Counted from the stretch's first letter, positions 17,574 to 26,886 are shown. The stretch is DNA of 64,000 bases from Pseudomonas sp. GM21 (GCF_000282215.1 NZ_AKJS01000066.1:40416-104415), one strand, 5' to 3'. The notes: generated by a model from the letters alone, not told the origin. Made by a program: numbers and translations.

Positions 17574-18395
17574 TCAGGGCTTAACCTTGCGCCCGGCCAT
17601 ATGCTTCAAATACCCCACCAGCATGTCCAGATCCCGCTCCGGCAACACCTGCGCGGTAAATCCCGGCATCTTCGCCTGCGGCCACTGGCGCAGGCTCTGC
17701 GGATCCCGGATGTACCGCTTCAGAAAGTCCGCTCCAAAATACTCGGTCGGACTATACGGAATATTCAGATCCGGCCCGAACTGCGCATCTCCGGCACCAT
17801 TCAGTCGATGGCATGCCAGGCAGTTTTTCTGAAACAGCGCAAAACCTTGATTGACCGGATCGTCCGCTTTCAAGGCCGGATCCGGCAGCAGGGCAGGGAA
17901 GCGCTCGGCCACCGGCGCCAAACGTTTGATGCTGGCGACTTGGTATGGCCACTGCTCCGGGCTGATATTGCCTGCCTGCGGATTACTCCAGACCAGATAA
18001 AACGGCCCGGCACTTGGCTTGCCGGCAGACAGCGCCGGCCACGGTTTGGCCGGGTCTTCAATCGCCAACCATGCCTGCGCGCCTTGGGTGTTGAGCAAAG
18101 GTGCCGCGGCCAACTCGGCGGCAAAACCGTCCAGCGCCACGGCTTGCAAATGGTCAGCAGGCTTGATGTCGGTCAACAAGGCCGCCAGCGGCACCGCTTG
18201 ATAACTCATCTCCCGTTTGTAGGAAACATCGTCGGCAATGCGCAGAGTCTGGAGTCGAGGGTGCTTGAGCAGTTCCTCGGTCTGCCAGGTGCGACTGCTC
18301 GCGCCCAGCTCAAGGTTCAGCTGTGCGGCAAACAGAGGCGTGCTGAACAGCAAGGCCCCGATCAGAGTGAGCGTTTTCAATAGATCGTCATCCAT
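17574..18395 (-). CDS. Exported c-type cytochrome with N-terminal molybdopterin-like domain
   Basis: About 273 residues. A hydrophobic signal (KTLTLIGALLFSTPLFA) leads into a domain resembling the sulfite-oxidase-like fold seen in some cytochromes. A C-terminal class I cytochrome c domain follows, with CLACH at 192-196 and a likely Met ligand in KMPG at 243. Haem attachment implies a periplasmic electron-transfer role; the partner is unknown. The start is uncertain: ATG 18393-18395 has no ribosome site, whereas TTG 18378-18380, five codons later, follows GGATGA and would give a tighter signal peptide. It is convergent with the transglutaminase operon. Confidence 0.8.
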   Translation of the reverse strand: MDDDLLKTLTLIGALLFSTPLFAAQLNLELGASSRTWQTEELLKHPRLQTLRIADDVSYKREMSYQAVPLAALLTDIKPADHLQAVALDGFAAELAAAPLLNTQGAQAWLAIEDPAKPWPALSAGKPSAGPFYLVWSNPQAGNISPEQWPYQVASIKRLAPVAERFPALLPDPALKADDPVNQGFALFQKNCLACHRLNGAGDAQFGPDLNIPYSPTEYFGADFLKRYIRDPQSLRQWPQAKMPGFTAQVLPERDLDMLVGYLKHMAGRKVKP

Positions 18396-18501
18396 GTCGT
18401 GAAGATGCCATAAAGGTTGGCACACCCACGCTGGCTCGGGTAGCGAGCCAGTCACATTTTGGAATGACGATATAAATACCTGACGCCGTATTTTTTACCG
18501 A

Positions 18502-18597
18502 CTAGCCAATCACCTTGGTCAGATTCGGCAAAATCAACAACAGCGTGGTAGCGAAAAGAATGAGCCCCGCTTGACGTACTTTTGATTGCTTGAACAT
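18502..18597 (-). CDS. Tiny single-pass membrane protein (31 aa)
   Basis: ATG 18595-18597 opens a 31-residue frame: basic start MFKQSKVRQ, one strong hydrophobic helix (AGLILFATTLLLILP), then NLTKVIG and stop. AAAGG lies about 10 nt upstream. The composition and positive-inside start fit a genuine small membrane protein; I do not recognise a family. The frame extends upstream for 45 codons, but that part lacks coding character. It could also be fortuitous. Confidence 0.5.
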   Translation of the reverse strand: MFKQSKVRQAGLILFATTLLLILPNLTKVIG

Positions 18598-18988
18598 GGC
18601 TTGACCGCCTTTATTGTTATTTCCTGATGCCTGCCTGCATATCTCCATGACGGCAGAGCGTTGCACTTCCTGTAAGACGAGCGCCTCGGCAAAACCCGAC
18701 GACAACTTCGTACACTTCACCTTAGAGCCCACGTCACCCGTGGTTTAGATCCATTTCGTATGGAGCTGTTGGTAAAAGCTATAAAAAAGACATGAGGCCT
18801 ATTGCCAGCTTCTTGGGCGCCCTTTTGCTAGACAGCTCCGTGTCCTGAAACGGTTAATCCCATAGCAGGCTACCGTCCGTCTGAGCGTGTCCGTCAACGT
18901 CTGTGAGCACTGCGGTCATTGAATCCGAACCGACTCGGCATAAGAGTGAGCGCTCAGTATTTACTCACCGCCCAGGTTCGAGGACGTC
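18598..18988 (+). promoter_or_regulatory. Promoter region of the thiolase operon with TetR-type palindrome
   Basis: 391 bases without a convincing gene. A 10-bp perfect palindrome TGAGCGCTCA at 18947-18956 sits within a wider inverted repeat GAGTGAG...TTTACTC (18944-18966) just upstream of the thiolase start at 18989, with a likely ribosome site GAGGACGTC. The shape is that of a TetR-family operator, as expected for a fatty-acid degradation operon, but no regulator gene is adjacent. The rest shows no clear element. Confidence 0.45.
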
Positions 18989-20194
18989 ATGACCCAAGCT
19001 TTGATATTCGATGCGTTACGCACGCCCCGCGGCAAAGGCAAGGCCGATGGCGCCTTGCACAGCGTCAAACCGGTCAATCTGGTGGCCGGCTTGCTGACGG
19101 CGCTGCAACAGCGCACCTCGCTCGATACCAGTCAGGTCGATGATGTCGTCCTCGGTTGCGTGACGCCTATCGGTGATCAAGGCTCCGATATCGCCAAGAC
19201 CGCGACCCAAGTGGCGGATTGGGACGTCAGCGTCTCGGGTGTTCAGATCAACCGCTTTTGCGCTTCAGGCCTTGAGGCGGTGAACCTCGGCGCGATGAAG
19301 GTGCGTTCCGGCTTCGAAGACCTGGTGGTGGTCGGCGGTGTCGAGTCGATGTCCCGCGTGCCGATGGGCAGTGACGGCGGCGCCTGGGCGTTGGACCCGG
19401 AGACCAACCTGCACAGCCATTTCACCCCACAGGGCGTGGGCGCTGACCTGATCGCCACGCTTGAAGGTTTCAGCCGCCAGGACGTCGATGCTTACGCGCT
19501 GTACTCGCAACAGAAAGCGACGCGGGCACGGGCGAACGGTTCGTTCAACAAGTCACTGGTGCCGGTGCAGGATCAGAACGGCATCATCCTGCTCGATCAC
19601 GATGAGTTCATTCGGGCCGACTCCACCCTGGAAGGCTTGGGCAAGCTCAAGCCGAGTTTCGAGATGATGGGGCAAATGGGCTTCGACGCCACGGCGTTGC
19701 GGGTTTACAGCCATGTCGAACGGATCAATCACGTCCACACGCCGGGCAATAGCTCCGGAATCGTCGATGGCGCCGCACTGATGCTGATCGGTTCCGAGGC
19801 GAAGGGCCGGGCGTTGGGTTTGCAGCCTCGGGCGCGGATTGTCGCCACGGCAGTCACCAGCACCGACCCGACCATCATGCTCACCGGCCCCGCGCCGGCC
19901 ACCCGTAAAGCACTGGCCAAGGCCGGCCTGCGGGTTGATGACATCGACCTGTTCGAAGTCAACGAAGCGTTTGCCTCGGTGGTGCTCAAATTCATCAAGG
20001 ACATGGCCATCGACCCGGACAAGGTCAACGTCAACGGCGGCTCCATTGCCATGGGCCACCCGTTGGGTGCCACGGGGTGCGCAATTCTCGGCACGTTACT
20101 CGATGAGCTGGAAAACCGGCGCCTGCGCTATGGCCTCGCGACGCTGTGTGTCGGCGGCGGCATGGGCATTGCCACCATCATCGAACGCCTCTGA
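18989..20194 (+). CDS. Acetyl-CoA C-acyltransferase (thiolase)
   Basis: Cleaves 3-ketoacyl-CoA to acetyl-CoA and a shortened acyl-CoA, the last step of beta-oxidation, in the cytoplasm. The 401-residue protein has the nucleophilic Cys91 in [12 protein letters not shown], the active-site His in [14 protein letters not shown] and the second Cys in TLCVGGGMG. It belongs to the degradative/biosynthetic thiolase family (FadA-like, but not the classical fadBA pair of Pseudomonas). ATG 18989 follows GAGGACGTC. The FadJ-like gene follows after 27 bases, so the two form an operon. Confidence 0.93.
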   Translation: MTQALIFDALRTPRGKGKADGALHSVKPVNLVAGLLTALQQRTSLDTSQVDDVVLGCVTPIGDQGSDIAKTATQVADWDVSVSGVQINRFCASGLEAVNLGAMKVRSGFEDLVVVGGVESMSRVPMGSDGGAWALDPETNLHSHFTPQGVGADLIATLEGFSRQDVDAYALYSQQKATRARANGSFNKSLVPVQDQNGIILLDHDEFIRADSTLEGLGKLKPSFEMMGQMGFDATALRVYSHVERINHVHTPGNSSGIVDGAALMLIGSEAKGRALGLQPRARIVATAVTSTDPTIMLTGPAPATRKALAKAGLRVDDIDLFEVNEAFASVVLKFIKDMAIDPDKVNVNGGSIAMGHPLGATGCAILGTLLDELENRRLRYGLATLCVGGGMGIATIIERL

Positions 20195-20221
20195 GCCCCC
20201 GACTTTCAAGGAAACATGTTC

Positions 20222-22366
20222 ATGACTGAAACCATTCGTTACGAAAAAGGTCAAGACCAGATCGTCGTCCTGACCATCGACTTGCCAGGCCAGAGCGCCA
20301 ACACCATGAACGCGGTTTACCGCGAAGCCATGGCCGCCTGCGTCGCCCGTCTGGTTGCGGAAAAAGACAGCATTGCCGGGGTCATCATCACTTCGGCGAA
20401 GAAGACGTTCTTCGCTGGCGGCGACCTCAATGAGCTGATCAAGGTCGGCAAACCTGAAGCCAAAGCGTTCTATGACAGGGTGCTGACGCTCAAGGGGCAA
20501 TTGCGCACTCTGGAAACCCTTGGCAAGCCGGTGGTGGCTGCGATTAATGGCGCTGCATTGGGTGGCGGTTGGGAAATCTGCCTGGCGTGCCATCACCGCG
20601 TGGCGCTGGACAATCCGTCCGTGCAAGTCGGCCTGCCGGAAGTCACCCTTGGCCTGTTGCCGGGCGGCGGCGGGGTGGTTCGCATGGTGCGGATGCTGGG
20701 GATTGAGAAATCCTTGCCCTATCTGCTCGAAGGCAAAAAAGTCCGACCACAACAGGCGTTGCAAGCCGGGTTGATTGACGAATTGGCCAAAGATCCCGGC
20801 GAACTGCTGAGCAAGGCACGGGCCTGGATTCTGGCCAATCCGGCGGCGGTTCAGCGCTGGGACGTGAAGGGCTATCAGATCCCGGGCGGCACACCGTCCA
20901 GCCCGAAAGTCGCGCAAATGCTCGCCATCGCGCCGTCGATCCTGCGCAGCAAAACCCAAGGTTGCATGCCCGCGCCGGAGAAAATTCTCTGTGCGGCGGT
21001 TGAAGGTGCTCAGGTGGATTTCGACACTGCGCACTTGATCGAAACCCGCTATTTCACCGAATTGACCACCGGCCAAATCTCGAAAAACCTGATCGGCACG
21101 TTCTGGTTTCAGCTCAATGAAATCAATGCCGGCGGCTCTCGGCCCCAGGGTTTCGCTCCCTACCTGACGCAGAAGGTCGGAGTGCTCGGCGCCGGGATGA
21201 TGGGTGCGGGTATCGCGTTCGTCAGCGCATCGGCGGGTATCGAGGTGGTGCTCAAGGACATCACCCTGGCGGCAGCTGAAAAGGGCAAGGCCCATTCGGC
21301 AGCACTGCTGGACAAGAAAGTCGCGCGCGGCCAGATGATTGCGCAGCAGCGTGAGGCGATTCTGGCGCGGATCCGCACCACGGAAAGCGACGCGGACCTG
21401 GCCGGTTGTGACTTGATTATCGAGGCGGTATTCGAAGACCGCGAGCTCAAGGCCAAGGTCTCATCGGCCGCGCAAAAAATCGTCGGTCCGGACGCTGTCA
21501 TCGCTTCCAACACCTCGACCTTGCCGATCAGTGGCCTGGCCACGGCGGTGCCGGATCAGACCAAATTCATCGGCCTGCACTTCTTCAGTCCCGTGGAAAA
21601 AATGCCGTTGGTGGAAATCATCAAAGGCGCCCACACCAGCGACGAAACCCTGGCGCGCGGCTTTGATTTCGTCCTTCAAATCAAGAAAACCCCGATTGTG
21701 GTCAACGACAGGCGCGGATTCTTTACTTCGCGGGTATTTGGCACCTTCACCAATGAAGGCATTGCGATGCTCGGCGAAGGCGTCAGCGCGCCGATGATCG
21801 AAACCGAAGCACGCAAGGCCGGCATGCCCATCGGGCCTCTGGCAATCTCTGACGAAGTTTCCCTGAGCCTCATGAGCCATATCCGCAAGCAAACGGCCAA
21901 GGACCTGCAAGCCGAAGGGAAGCCGCTGATCGAGCACCCGGCGTTTACCGTGATTGACTTGCTGCTCAACGAATACAAACGGCCCGGTAAAGCGGCAGGG
22001 GGCGGTTTCTATGAATACCCGGCCGCCGGCCAGAAACATCTATGGCCGGAGCTGAAAAGCCGTTTTGAGAAGCCTGACGGGCAGATATCGCCAAAGGATG
22101 TGCGTGATCGACTGCTGTTCGTGCAAGCCATCGAGACGGTGCGCTGTGTGGAGGAGGGCGTGCTGACGTCGACGGCAGACGCCAACGTCGGCTCGATCTT
22201 CGGCATCGGTTTTGCCGCATGGACTGGCGGTGCATTGCAATTCATCAATCAATACGGCGTGCAAGACTTCGTCGCCCGCGCCCAGTACCTGGCCGCGCAG
22301 TATGGCGAGCGCTTCAATCCGCCGGCCTTGTTGCTGGAAAAAGCGGCTAAAGGGGAGGCGTTTTAA
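20222..22366 (+). CDS. Multifunctional enoyl-CoA hydratase / 3-hydroxyacyl-CoA dehydrogenase (FadJ-like)
   Basis: A 714-residue fusion. An N-terminal crotonase domain (about 1-190; oxyanion motif NGAALGGGWEICLACHHRVA and acidic PEVTLGLLPGGGG) hydrates enoyl-CoA. An NAD-binding 3-hydroxyacyl-CoA dehydrogenase domain starts near residue 319 (GVLGAGMMGAGIAF), with catalytic HFFSPVEKMPLVE, and a C-terminal dehydrogenase helical domain follows. Together with the upstream thiolase it completes a beta-oxidation turn. I start at ATG 20222 because AAGGA is 9 nt upstream; the ATG two codons earlier is too close to it. It differs from the FadB/FadA complex subunit in size and gene order. Confidence 0.92.
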   Translation: MTETIRYEKGQDQIVVLTIDLPGQSANTMNAVYREAMAACVARLVAEKDSIAGVIITSAKKTFFAGGDLNELIKVGKPEAKAFYDRVLTLKGQLRTLETLGKPVVAAINGAALGGGWEICLACHHRVALDNPSVQVGLPEVTLGLLPGGGGVVRMVRMLGIEKSLPYLLEGKKVRPQQALQAGLIDELAKDPGELLSKARAWILANPAAVQRWDVKGYQIPGGTPSSPKVAQMLAIAPSILRSKTQGCMPAPEKILCAAVEGAQVDFDTAHLIETRYFTELTTGQISKNLIGTFWFQLNEINAGGSRPQGFAPYLTQKVGVLGAGMMGAGIAFVSASAGIEVVLKDITLAAAEKGKAHSAALLDKKVARGQMIAQQREAILARIRTTESDADLAGCDLIIEAVFEDRELKAKVSSAAQKIVGPDAVIASNTSTLPISGLATAVPDQTKFIGLHFFSPVEKMPLVEIIKGAHTSDETLARGFDFVLQIKKTPIVVNDRRGFFTSRVFGTFTNEGIAMLGEGVSAPMIETEARKAGMPIGPLAISDEVSLSLMSHIRKQTAKDLQAEGKPLIEHPAFTVIDLLLNEYKRPGKAAGGGFYEYPAAGQKHLWPELKSRFEKPDGQISPKDVRDRLLFVQAIETVRCVEEGVLTSTADANVGSIFGIGFAAWTGGALQFINQYGVQDFVARAQYLAAQYGERFNPPALLLEKAAKGEAF

Positions 22367-22461
22367 GGGACCGGTGACGCCTCGCAGGGCTTGCCTTGGA
22401 ACGGTGTTTCGAGGCAGGCTCTGGGGTGTGCATTATTCCCATCACGTGTCAGGTATTTTTT

Positions 22462-23184
22462 ATGTCGTTACGCATCTGCATTCTGGAAACCGACATCCTG
22501 CGTCCAGAATTGGTCGACCAATATCAGGGCTACGGGCAGATGTTCAAACACCTGTTTTCGCAGCAACCTATCGCGGCCGAGTTCACGGTTTACAACGTGA
22601 TGCAGGGCGAATACCCAAGCGATGAGCTGACCTTCGATGCTTATCTGGTCACCGGCAGCAAGGCCGATTCCTTCGGCACCGACCCGTGGATCGAAACCCT
22701 AAAAACTTACCTGCTGACCCGCTACGAGCGCGGCGACAAGCTGCTAGGCGTGTGTTTTGGCCATCAACTGCTGGCGCTGTTGCTTGGCGGTAAAAGCGAA
22801 CGTGCAACCCAAGGCTGGGGCGTCGGCACCCACCGTTATAAACTCGCGGCCAAGGCGCCGTGGATGAGCCCGGTCAGGGAAGAGTTGACCTTGTTGATCA
22901 GCCACCAGGATCAGGTGACGTCGCTACCGGAAAACGCCACGGTCATCGCCTCCAGCGATTTCTGCCCGTTTGCCGCTTACCACATCAACGATCAGGTGCT
23001 GTGCTTCCAGGGGCATCCGGAGTTCATTCACGATTATTCGCGTGCGCTGCTGGAGATCCGTCAACAAGCGCTGGGCGAGCAGATTTACTCCAAAGGCGTA
23101 GCCAGCCTTGATCAGGAGCATCATGGTGCTACCGTTGCGGAGTGGATGATGCGGTTTGTGGCGCACAAGCCAGAAACGGTTTAA
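22462..23184 (+). CDS. Class I glutamine amidotransferase-like protein
   Basis: A 240-residue stand-alone class I amidotransferase domain. The nucleophile is Cys98 in LGVCFGHQ and the His/Glu pair is in CFQGHPEF. Such proteins are annotated as GMP-synthase-like or gamma-glutamyl-amine hydrolase-like, and hydrolyse glutamine or gamma-glutamyl compounds; the acceptor partner is unknown. ATG 22462 has AGG 8 nt upstream; an earlier start would run back through non-coding sequence. It lies 95 bases after the FadJ-like gene and is followed by a REP. Confidence 0.87.
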   Translation: MSLRICILETDILRPELVDQYQGYGQMFKHLFSQQPIAAEFTVYNVMQGEYPSDELTFDAYLVTGSKADSFGTDPWIETLKTYLLTRYERGDKLLGVCFGHQLLALLLGGKSERATQGWGVGTHRYKLAAKAPWMSPVREELTLLISHQDQVTSLPENATVIASSDFCPFAAYHINDQVLCFQGHPEFIHDYSRALLEIRQQALGEQIYSKGVASLDQEHHGATVAEWMMRFVAHKPETV

Positions 23185-23217
23185 AGCTAAAACATGCAGG
23201 CTCGCCCACACTGAATA

Positions 23218-23248
23218 TCCCTGTGGGAGCGAGCCTGCTCGCGATTGT
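23218..23248 (+). repeat. Single REP palindrome
   Basis: One copy of CCCTGTGGGAGCGAGCCTGCTCGCGATTG lies between two convergent genes. Confidence 0.8.
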
Positions 23249-23268
23249 CACAGTCACCTCGGTATTGA

Positions 23269-24243
23269 CTAAAGCCACCCCGACCTCTTGAAACTCGCCC
23301 ACAACCCTGTACACCCCACCGCAATAAACGCCAGCACCCCGAAGTACCCGTACTGCCACGCCAGCTCCGGCATGTTCTGGAAGTTCATCCCGTAAATTCC
23401 GGCCACGGCCGTCGGAAACGCCAAAATCGCCGCCCACGCAGCAAACTTGCGCTGCACCACGCTCTGGCGTGAAGCTTCCAGCAGCACCCCAATCTCAATG
23501 GTCTGGCTGGCAATGTCTGCCAAAGTTGTCAGGTCTTCCATCTGCCGTGTCACGTGAATCTGCACATCCCGGAAGTACGGGCGCATGTTCTTGTCGATGA
23601 ACGGGAAGCTCAACTTCTGCAGTTCCTCACCGATCTCCACCATCGGCGCCGCATAACGACGCAGGCGCAACACATCCCGACGCAGGCCGTGAAGTTTCTG
23701 GATGTCACGTTCATTCAGCGTACCGCACAACAACACGTTGCGTTCCAGCTCATCGATCTCGGCATGGATCGCTTCGCCCATCGGCTGGTAGTTTTCAATC
23801 ACGAAATCGAGGAGGGCATAGAGGACGAAATCTTCCCCATGCTCAAGTAACAACGGACGCGCCTCACAACGCTGACGGACATAGGCGTAGGACGCCGAAT
23901 GACCATTGCGTGCCGTAATAATGTAACCGTTGCCGGCAAAGATATGGGTCTCGATGAACTCCAATTTGCCTTCGTTACGTATTGGCGAATACGTGACGAT
24001 AAACAGCGCATCACCGAAGGTTTCGAGCTTCGGCCGGCTGTGCTTTTCCAGGGCATCTTCGATGGCCAGTTCATGCAGGTTGAACTGACGTTGCAGGTTG
24101 GCCAGTTCCTGAGCGTCCGGCTCTTCAAGGCCGATCCAGACAAAGTGGCCAGGCTTGGCGGCCCAGGCAGCACCTTCGTCGAGGGTGATATTGGTGACTT
24201 TCTTACCGGCGCTGTAAACCGCAGCAGCAACAACTCTACCCAT
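23269..24243 (-). CDS. corA: CorA-family magnesium/cobalt transporter
   Basis: A 324-residue inner-membrane protein with a large cytoplasmic N-terminal domain, the long stalk helix and two C-terminal transmembrane helices. The pore signature YGMNF is at 284-288, as in Mg2+/Co2+ channels of the CorA family. The loop after it begins QNMPELAW rather than the usual MPE directly. It forms pentamers in characterised members. It is transcribed leftward; the terminator at 24350-24372 separates it from the acyltransferase gene. A second, ZntB-like member of the same superfamily is at 59.7 kb. Confidence 0.88.
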   Translation of the reverse strand: MGRVVAAAVYSAGKKVTNITLDEGAAWAAKPGHFVWIGLEEPDAQELANLQRQFNLHELAIEDALEKHSRPKLETFGDALFIVTYSPIRNEGKLEFIETHIFAGNGYIITARNGHSASYAYVRQRCEARPLLLEHGEDFVLYALLDFVIENYQPMGEAIHAEIDELERNVLLCGTLNERDIQKLHGLRRDVLRLRRYAAPMVEIGEELQKLSFPFIDKNMRPYFRDVQIHVTRQMEDLTTLADIASQTIEIGVLLEASRQSVVQRKFAAWAAILAFPTAVAGIYGMNFQNMPELAWQYGYFGVLAFIAVGCTGLWASFKRSGWL

Positions 24244-24349
24244 GATTCAGGTTCACTTCTTATTGGCAGGTGGCAGTGGCAGGCAATCATCAGCTTAGCC
24301 TTGTCTACTGCTTGAGAGTGAGTGAACTCTGCAGAGTTCGCAGGCAAAA

Positions 24350-24372
24350 GAAAACCCGCACCAGGCGGGTTT
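24350..24372 (-). terminator. Terminator after the acyltransferase gene
   Basis: An 8-bp stem AAACCCGC/GCGGGTTT around a short loop is followed on the minus strand by TTTTCTTTTG, directly after the stop of the gene starting at 25099. Confidence 0.8.
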
Positions 24373-24376
24373 CTTT

Positions 24377-25099
24377 TTACGCGGCTTGCAGTTGCCGATC
24401 CATCGAAGCGATGCACTCGCGCATCTGCTCGCGACACTGATCCATCAACATGGGCATGTCGTCCAGGCTCAATCCCGCTGTCGGAATCGCCGGCAAAGAA
24501 CGAATCAGAACGTTCCCACTGCGCCAGCGGTTCAATCGCATGTGTTTGACGTAACTGCTGACACACACCGGCACGATCGGCACGCCGGCAGCAATCGCCA
24601 TCTGGAACGCGCCTTTCTTGAACGGCAGCAACTCTTCGCCAAGGTTGCGCGTGCCTTCCGGGAAGACCCAGATCGAAGTATCTTCATGCTGCAGGGTATG
24701 TGTGGTGGTCAACATTGACTGACGCGCCTTATGGGCATTGCCGCGGTCGATCAACACGTTACCGGCCAGCCAGAACAACTGCCCGAACAGTGGCACCCAC
24801 TTGAGGCTTTTCTTGCCAATGCACACGGTGCGGCGGGGCACCACGTTGCCGAACACAAACAAGTCGTAGTTGGACTGGTGATTGGCGACGATCACACAGC
24901 TGGCAGGCTTGTCCATCAATGGCCCGACATCGGTCTTCACCCGTAAACGCAAAATACACATCGCCGGCCACGCATACAGGCGTGCGCACAAGCGGCTGTT
25001 GTCCGGGTTGAACGGGCGACACAGGCCCAGGATTACCCCAAGTACGCCAGCCAGAATAAAGTGCAAGCCCATCAAGAACATACGAAACACAAACAGCAT
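24377..25099 (-). CDS. plsC: 1-acyl-sn-glycerol-3-phosphate acyltransferase
   Basis: Transfers an acyl chain to lysophosphatidic acid to make phosphatidic acid at the inner membrane. The 240-residue protein has an N-terminal membrane helix (about 1-25), the catalytic HX4D box NHQSNYD with H74 and D79, the substrate motif FPEGTRN at 146-152, and a downstream VPIVPVCVSSY strand. ATG 25097-25099 is chosen because the extra 20 upstream residues are polar and no better ribosome site exists. Pseudomonads carry several PlsC homologues, including OlsA; which one this is cannot be settled here. Confidence 0.9.
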   Translation of the reverse strand: MLFVFRMFLMGLHFILAGVLGVILGLCRPFNPDNSRLCARLYAWPAMCILRLRVKTDVGPLMDKPASCVIVANHQSNYDLFVFGNVVPRRTVCIGKKSLKWVPLFGQLFWLAGNVLIDRGNAHKARQSMLTTTHTLQHEDTSIWVFPEGTRNLGEELLPFKKGAFQMAIAAGVPIVPVCVSSYVKHMRLNRWRSGNVLIRSLPAIPTAGLSLDDMPMLMDQCREQMRECIASMDRQLQAA

Positions 25100-25264
25100 T
25101 TGCAGGCCCCACCGGGACAAAAGGTGGCGCAGTGTACGGATGTGCACTGTTTTCGGCAATTGCCACTAAAGAGGGGGAGAAAAGCAATGTTTGTGAGCAT
25201 GTTTCTGACTAATTGGTCAGATGTGTTCTAGAGCGGTTGCAGGCTTTTTAACGCGACGCGTAAG

Positions 25265-25293
25265 AAAAAGCCCGACACGACGGTCGGGCTTTT
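25265..25293 (-). terminator. Terminator after the crotonase gene
   Basis: An 11-bp stem AAAAGCCCGAC/GTCGGGCTTTT with a short loop lies 20 bases past the crotonase stop; T-rich flanks make it functional on the minus strand. Confidence 0.85.
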
Positions 25294-25312
25294 CGGCACA
25301 GCAAGTATGGGC

Positions 25313-26002
25313 TTAACCCAAATGCTCCTGGTCCAGGATGATCGCGTTGTCCAGCGTCTCCAGTAACGCCTTGCGTACTTTCAGCTTGGTGTTCTTGTGC
25401 GCGGTCATGTTGATCTTCTTCAACTGACGAGCCGCCGCCAGCGCTGCACCTTGCAACTCTTCGGCCGACACCACTACGTCGAGGAATCCGGCATCTACCG
25501 CACTCTGCGGGTTAAACATCTCACCATTGATCACGGAGCGGTGGAACGCCGACTTGCGCAGACGATCACGCGCAATCTCGATACCCGCGTGGTGCATGGT
25601 CATGCCGATCTGCACTTCGTTCAGGCCAATGCTGAACGGGCCTTCGACACCAATGCGGTAATCCGCCGACAACAACAGGAACGCACCCTTGGCCACGGCA
25701 TGCCCAGGGCACGCCACGATCACCGGGAACGGGTGCGACAGGAGGCGACGGGCCAGGGTCGAACCGGCCGTCACCAACGCCACGGCTTCTTTAGGGCCGG
25801 ACGTCATCACCTTCAAGTCATAACCACCGGACAGAATCCCGGGCGTACCGGTAATGATCACCACCGCACGATCCGTCACCGCTTGATCCAGTGCCGCGTT
25901 AAACGCAGTAATCACGTCGGGCGAGATGGCATTGACCTTGCCATTGCTCAAGGTCAGGGTCGCGATACCGTCTTCGAGGTGGTAGGAAATCAACTCACTC
26001 AT
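25313..26002 (-). CDS. Crotonase / enoyl-CoA hydratase-isomerase family protein
   Basis: A 229-residue single-domain crotonase. The oxyanion-hole region (GGYDLKVM and CPGHAVAKGAFLLLSADYRIG) and an INGEMFNP stretch are present. The second catalytic acid of classical hydratases is replaced in an NEVQIGMTMHHAG context, so the exact reaction (hydratase, isomerase or thioesterase-like) is open. ATG 26000-26002 has AAGGA 8 nt upstream. It is monocistronic, leftward, and lies next to the tRNA-Ser gene. Confidence 0.85.
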   Translation of the reverse strand: MSELISYHLEDGIATLTLSNGKVNAISPDVITAFNAALDQAVTDRAVVIITGTPGILSGGYDLKVMTSGPKEAVALVTAGSTLARRLLSHPFPVIVACPGHAVAKGAFLLLSADYRIGVEGPFSIGLNEVQIGMTMHHAGIEIARDRLRKSAFHRSVINGEMFNPQSAVDAGFLDVVVSAEELQGAALAAARQLKKINMTAHKNTKLKVRKALLETLDNAIILDQEHLG

Positions 26003-26310
26003 GACGCTATTCCTTGTATGAAAGTTGACGCAGAAGTTACCCACCAAGGCAGGCCAGGTAAAGCGCCGTGACTGACCCGCCAGTCACCCTTTCCCCGCCA
26101 GGCAAGCGTGGCCCGCCACACCCGCCGCGCATTCCCCTCTATATAGATGAGGGCGCGAAGCCGGAGATTGGCAGGTTTGCCATGGGCAGCAACCCGCCGG
26201 AATCGCTAAAACGCTAAGCGCATGAAAATTCTGCAAAAAAAGTTTGCCATCAGAAAAGGTTTCGACTACATTAGCGCGCCTCGACAGACAGAACTTGTTT
26301 GACGAGATAC
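26003..26310. other. Intergenic region upstream of tRNA-Ser
   Basis: 308 bases between the leftward crotonase and the tRNA gene. It holds a GC-rich stretch with a small inverted pair CCCTC/GAGGG (around 26134-26152) and, near 26260-26300, AT-rich sequence where the tRNA promoter should be. No gene is visible. Confidence 0.5.
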
Positions 26311-26400
26311 GGTGAAGTGTCCGAGTGGCTTAAGGAGCACGCCTGGAAAGTGTGTATACAAGAAATTGTATCGAGAGTTCGAATCTCTCCTTCACCGCCA
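26311..26400 (+). tRNA. tRNA-Ser (anticodon GGA)
   Basis: A 90-nt class II tRNA. The acceptor arm GGTGAAG pairs with CTTCACC, the anticodon loop reads CTGGAAA with GGA at 26345-26347, and a long variable arm (TGTATACAAGAAATTGTATCGA region), TTCGAAT T-loop and encoded CCA end at 26398-26400 are all visible. It decodes UCC/UCU serine codons. Being at the edge of AT-rich accessory DNA, it could have served as an integration target, though no integrase or repeated 3' end is present. Confidence 0.97.
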
Positions 26401-26416
26401 AATTCGATGTAACCAG

Positions 26417-26448
26417 AACCCCTGATTTCGAGAGAAATCAGGGGTTTT
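26417..26448 (+). terminator. Terminator of the tRNA-Ser transcript
   Basis: A perfect 12-bp stem AACCCCTGATTT/AAATCAGGGGTT with a 6-nt loop ends in TTTT, 17 bases after the tRNA. The rest of the gap to 26703 shows no other clear element. Confidence 0.9.
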
Positions 26449-26703
26449 GTGGTTTCTGGGTCTGGATTTTGTGAGTGGCGCTGCCGTTTCTGAATTTTAT
26501 GCAGGACGAATCGCAGGCTTGTAGGAAGTCGTGCTGGAAAGCCAGGCAGTCGGGGCGTCCACGAGGTTTAGCGTCTCAAATGAGCCATTTCGAGAGGGGT
26601 TTTCGATTTGTGCCTTCGGGTTCAAGATGAAAAACAGCGCAGTACATATGACGGCTCCCCCTTAATTCGAAATGGACTTACGCGCGATATGCAGGAAATG
26701 ACC

Positions 26704-26886
26704 ATGAATCAGGCCGAACTCGAAAAGATCCACGTAGAGATCATCAAATCGCTCGCTGAGCAACGCAAGTTGAATGCTGAAGCGGGCAAGATGACCCGTG
26801 AAACCTTTTGGTATCCGGTGGCAATAGCCATTGGGATGATTGGTACGGTAGCAACCGTCACTGCAATGTTGATTAAACTTCTTTAG
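26704..26886 (+). CDS. Small membrane protein with amphipathic N-terminus (60 aa)
   Basis: The first ~38 residues form a charged helix (ELEKIHVEIIKSLAEQRKLNAEAGK), and one transmembrane helix follows (about 40-58). This layout is seen in widespread, uncharacterised proteins often found in prophage or island DNA. ATG 26704 has AGGA 7 nt upstream. It follows the tRNA-Ser gene on the same strand and is the first gene of the AT-rich segment. Confidence 0.6.
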   Translation: MNQAELEKIHVEIIKSLAEQRKLNAEAGKMTRETFWYPVAIAIGMIGTVATVTAMLIKLL

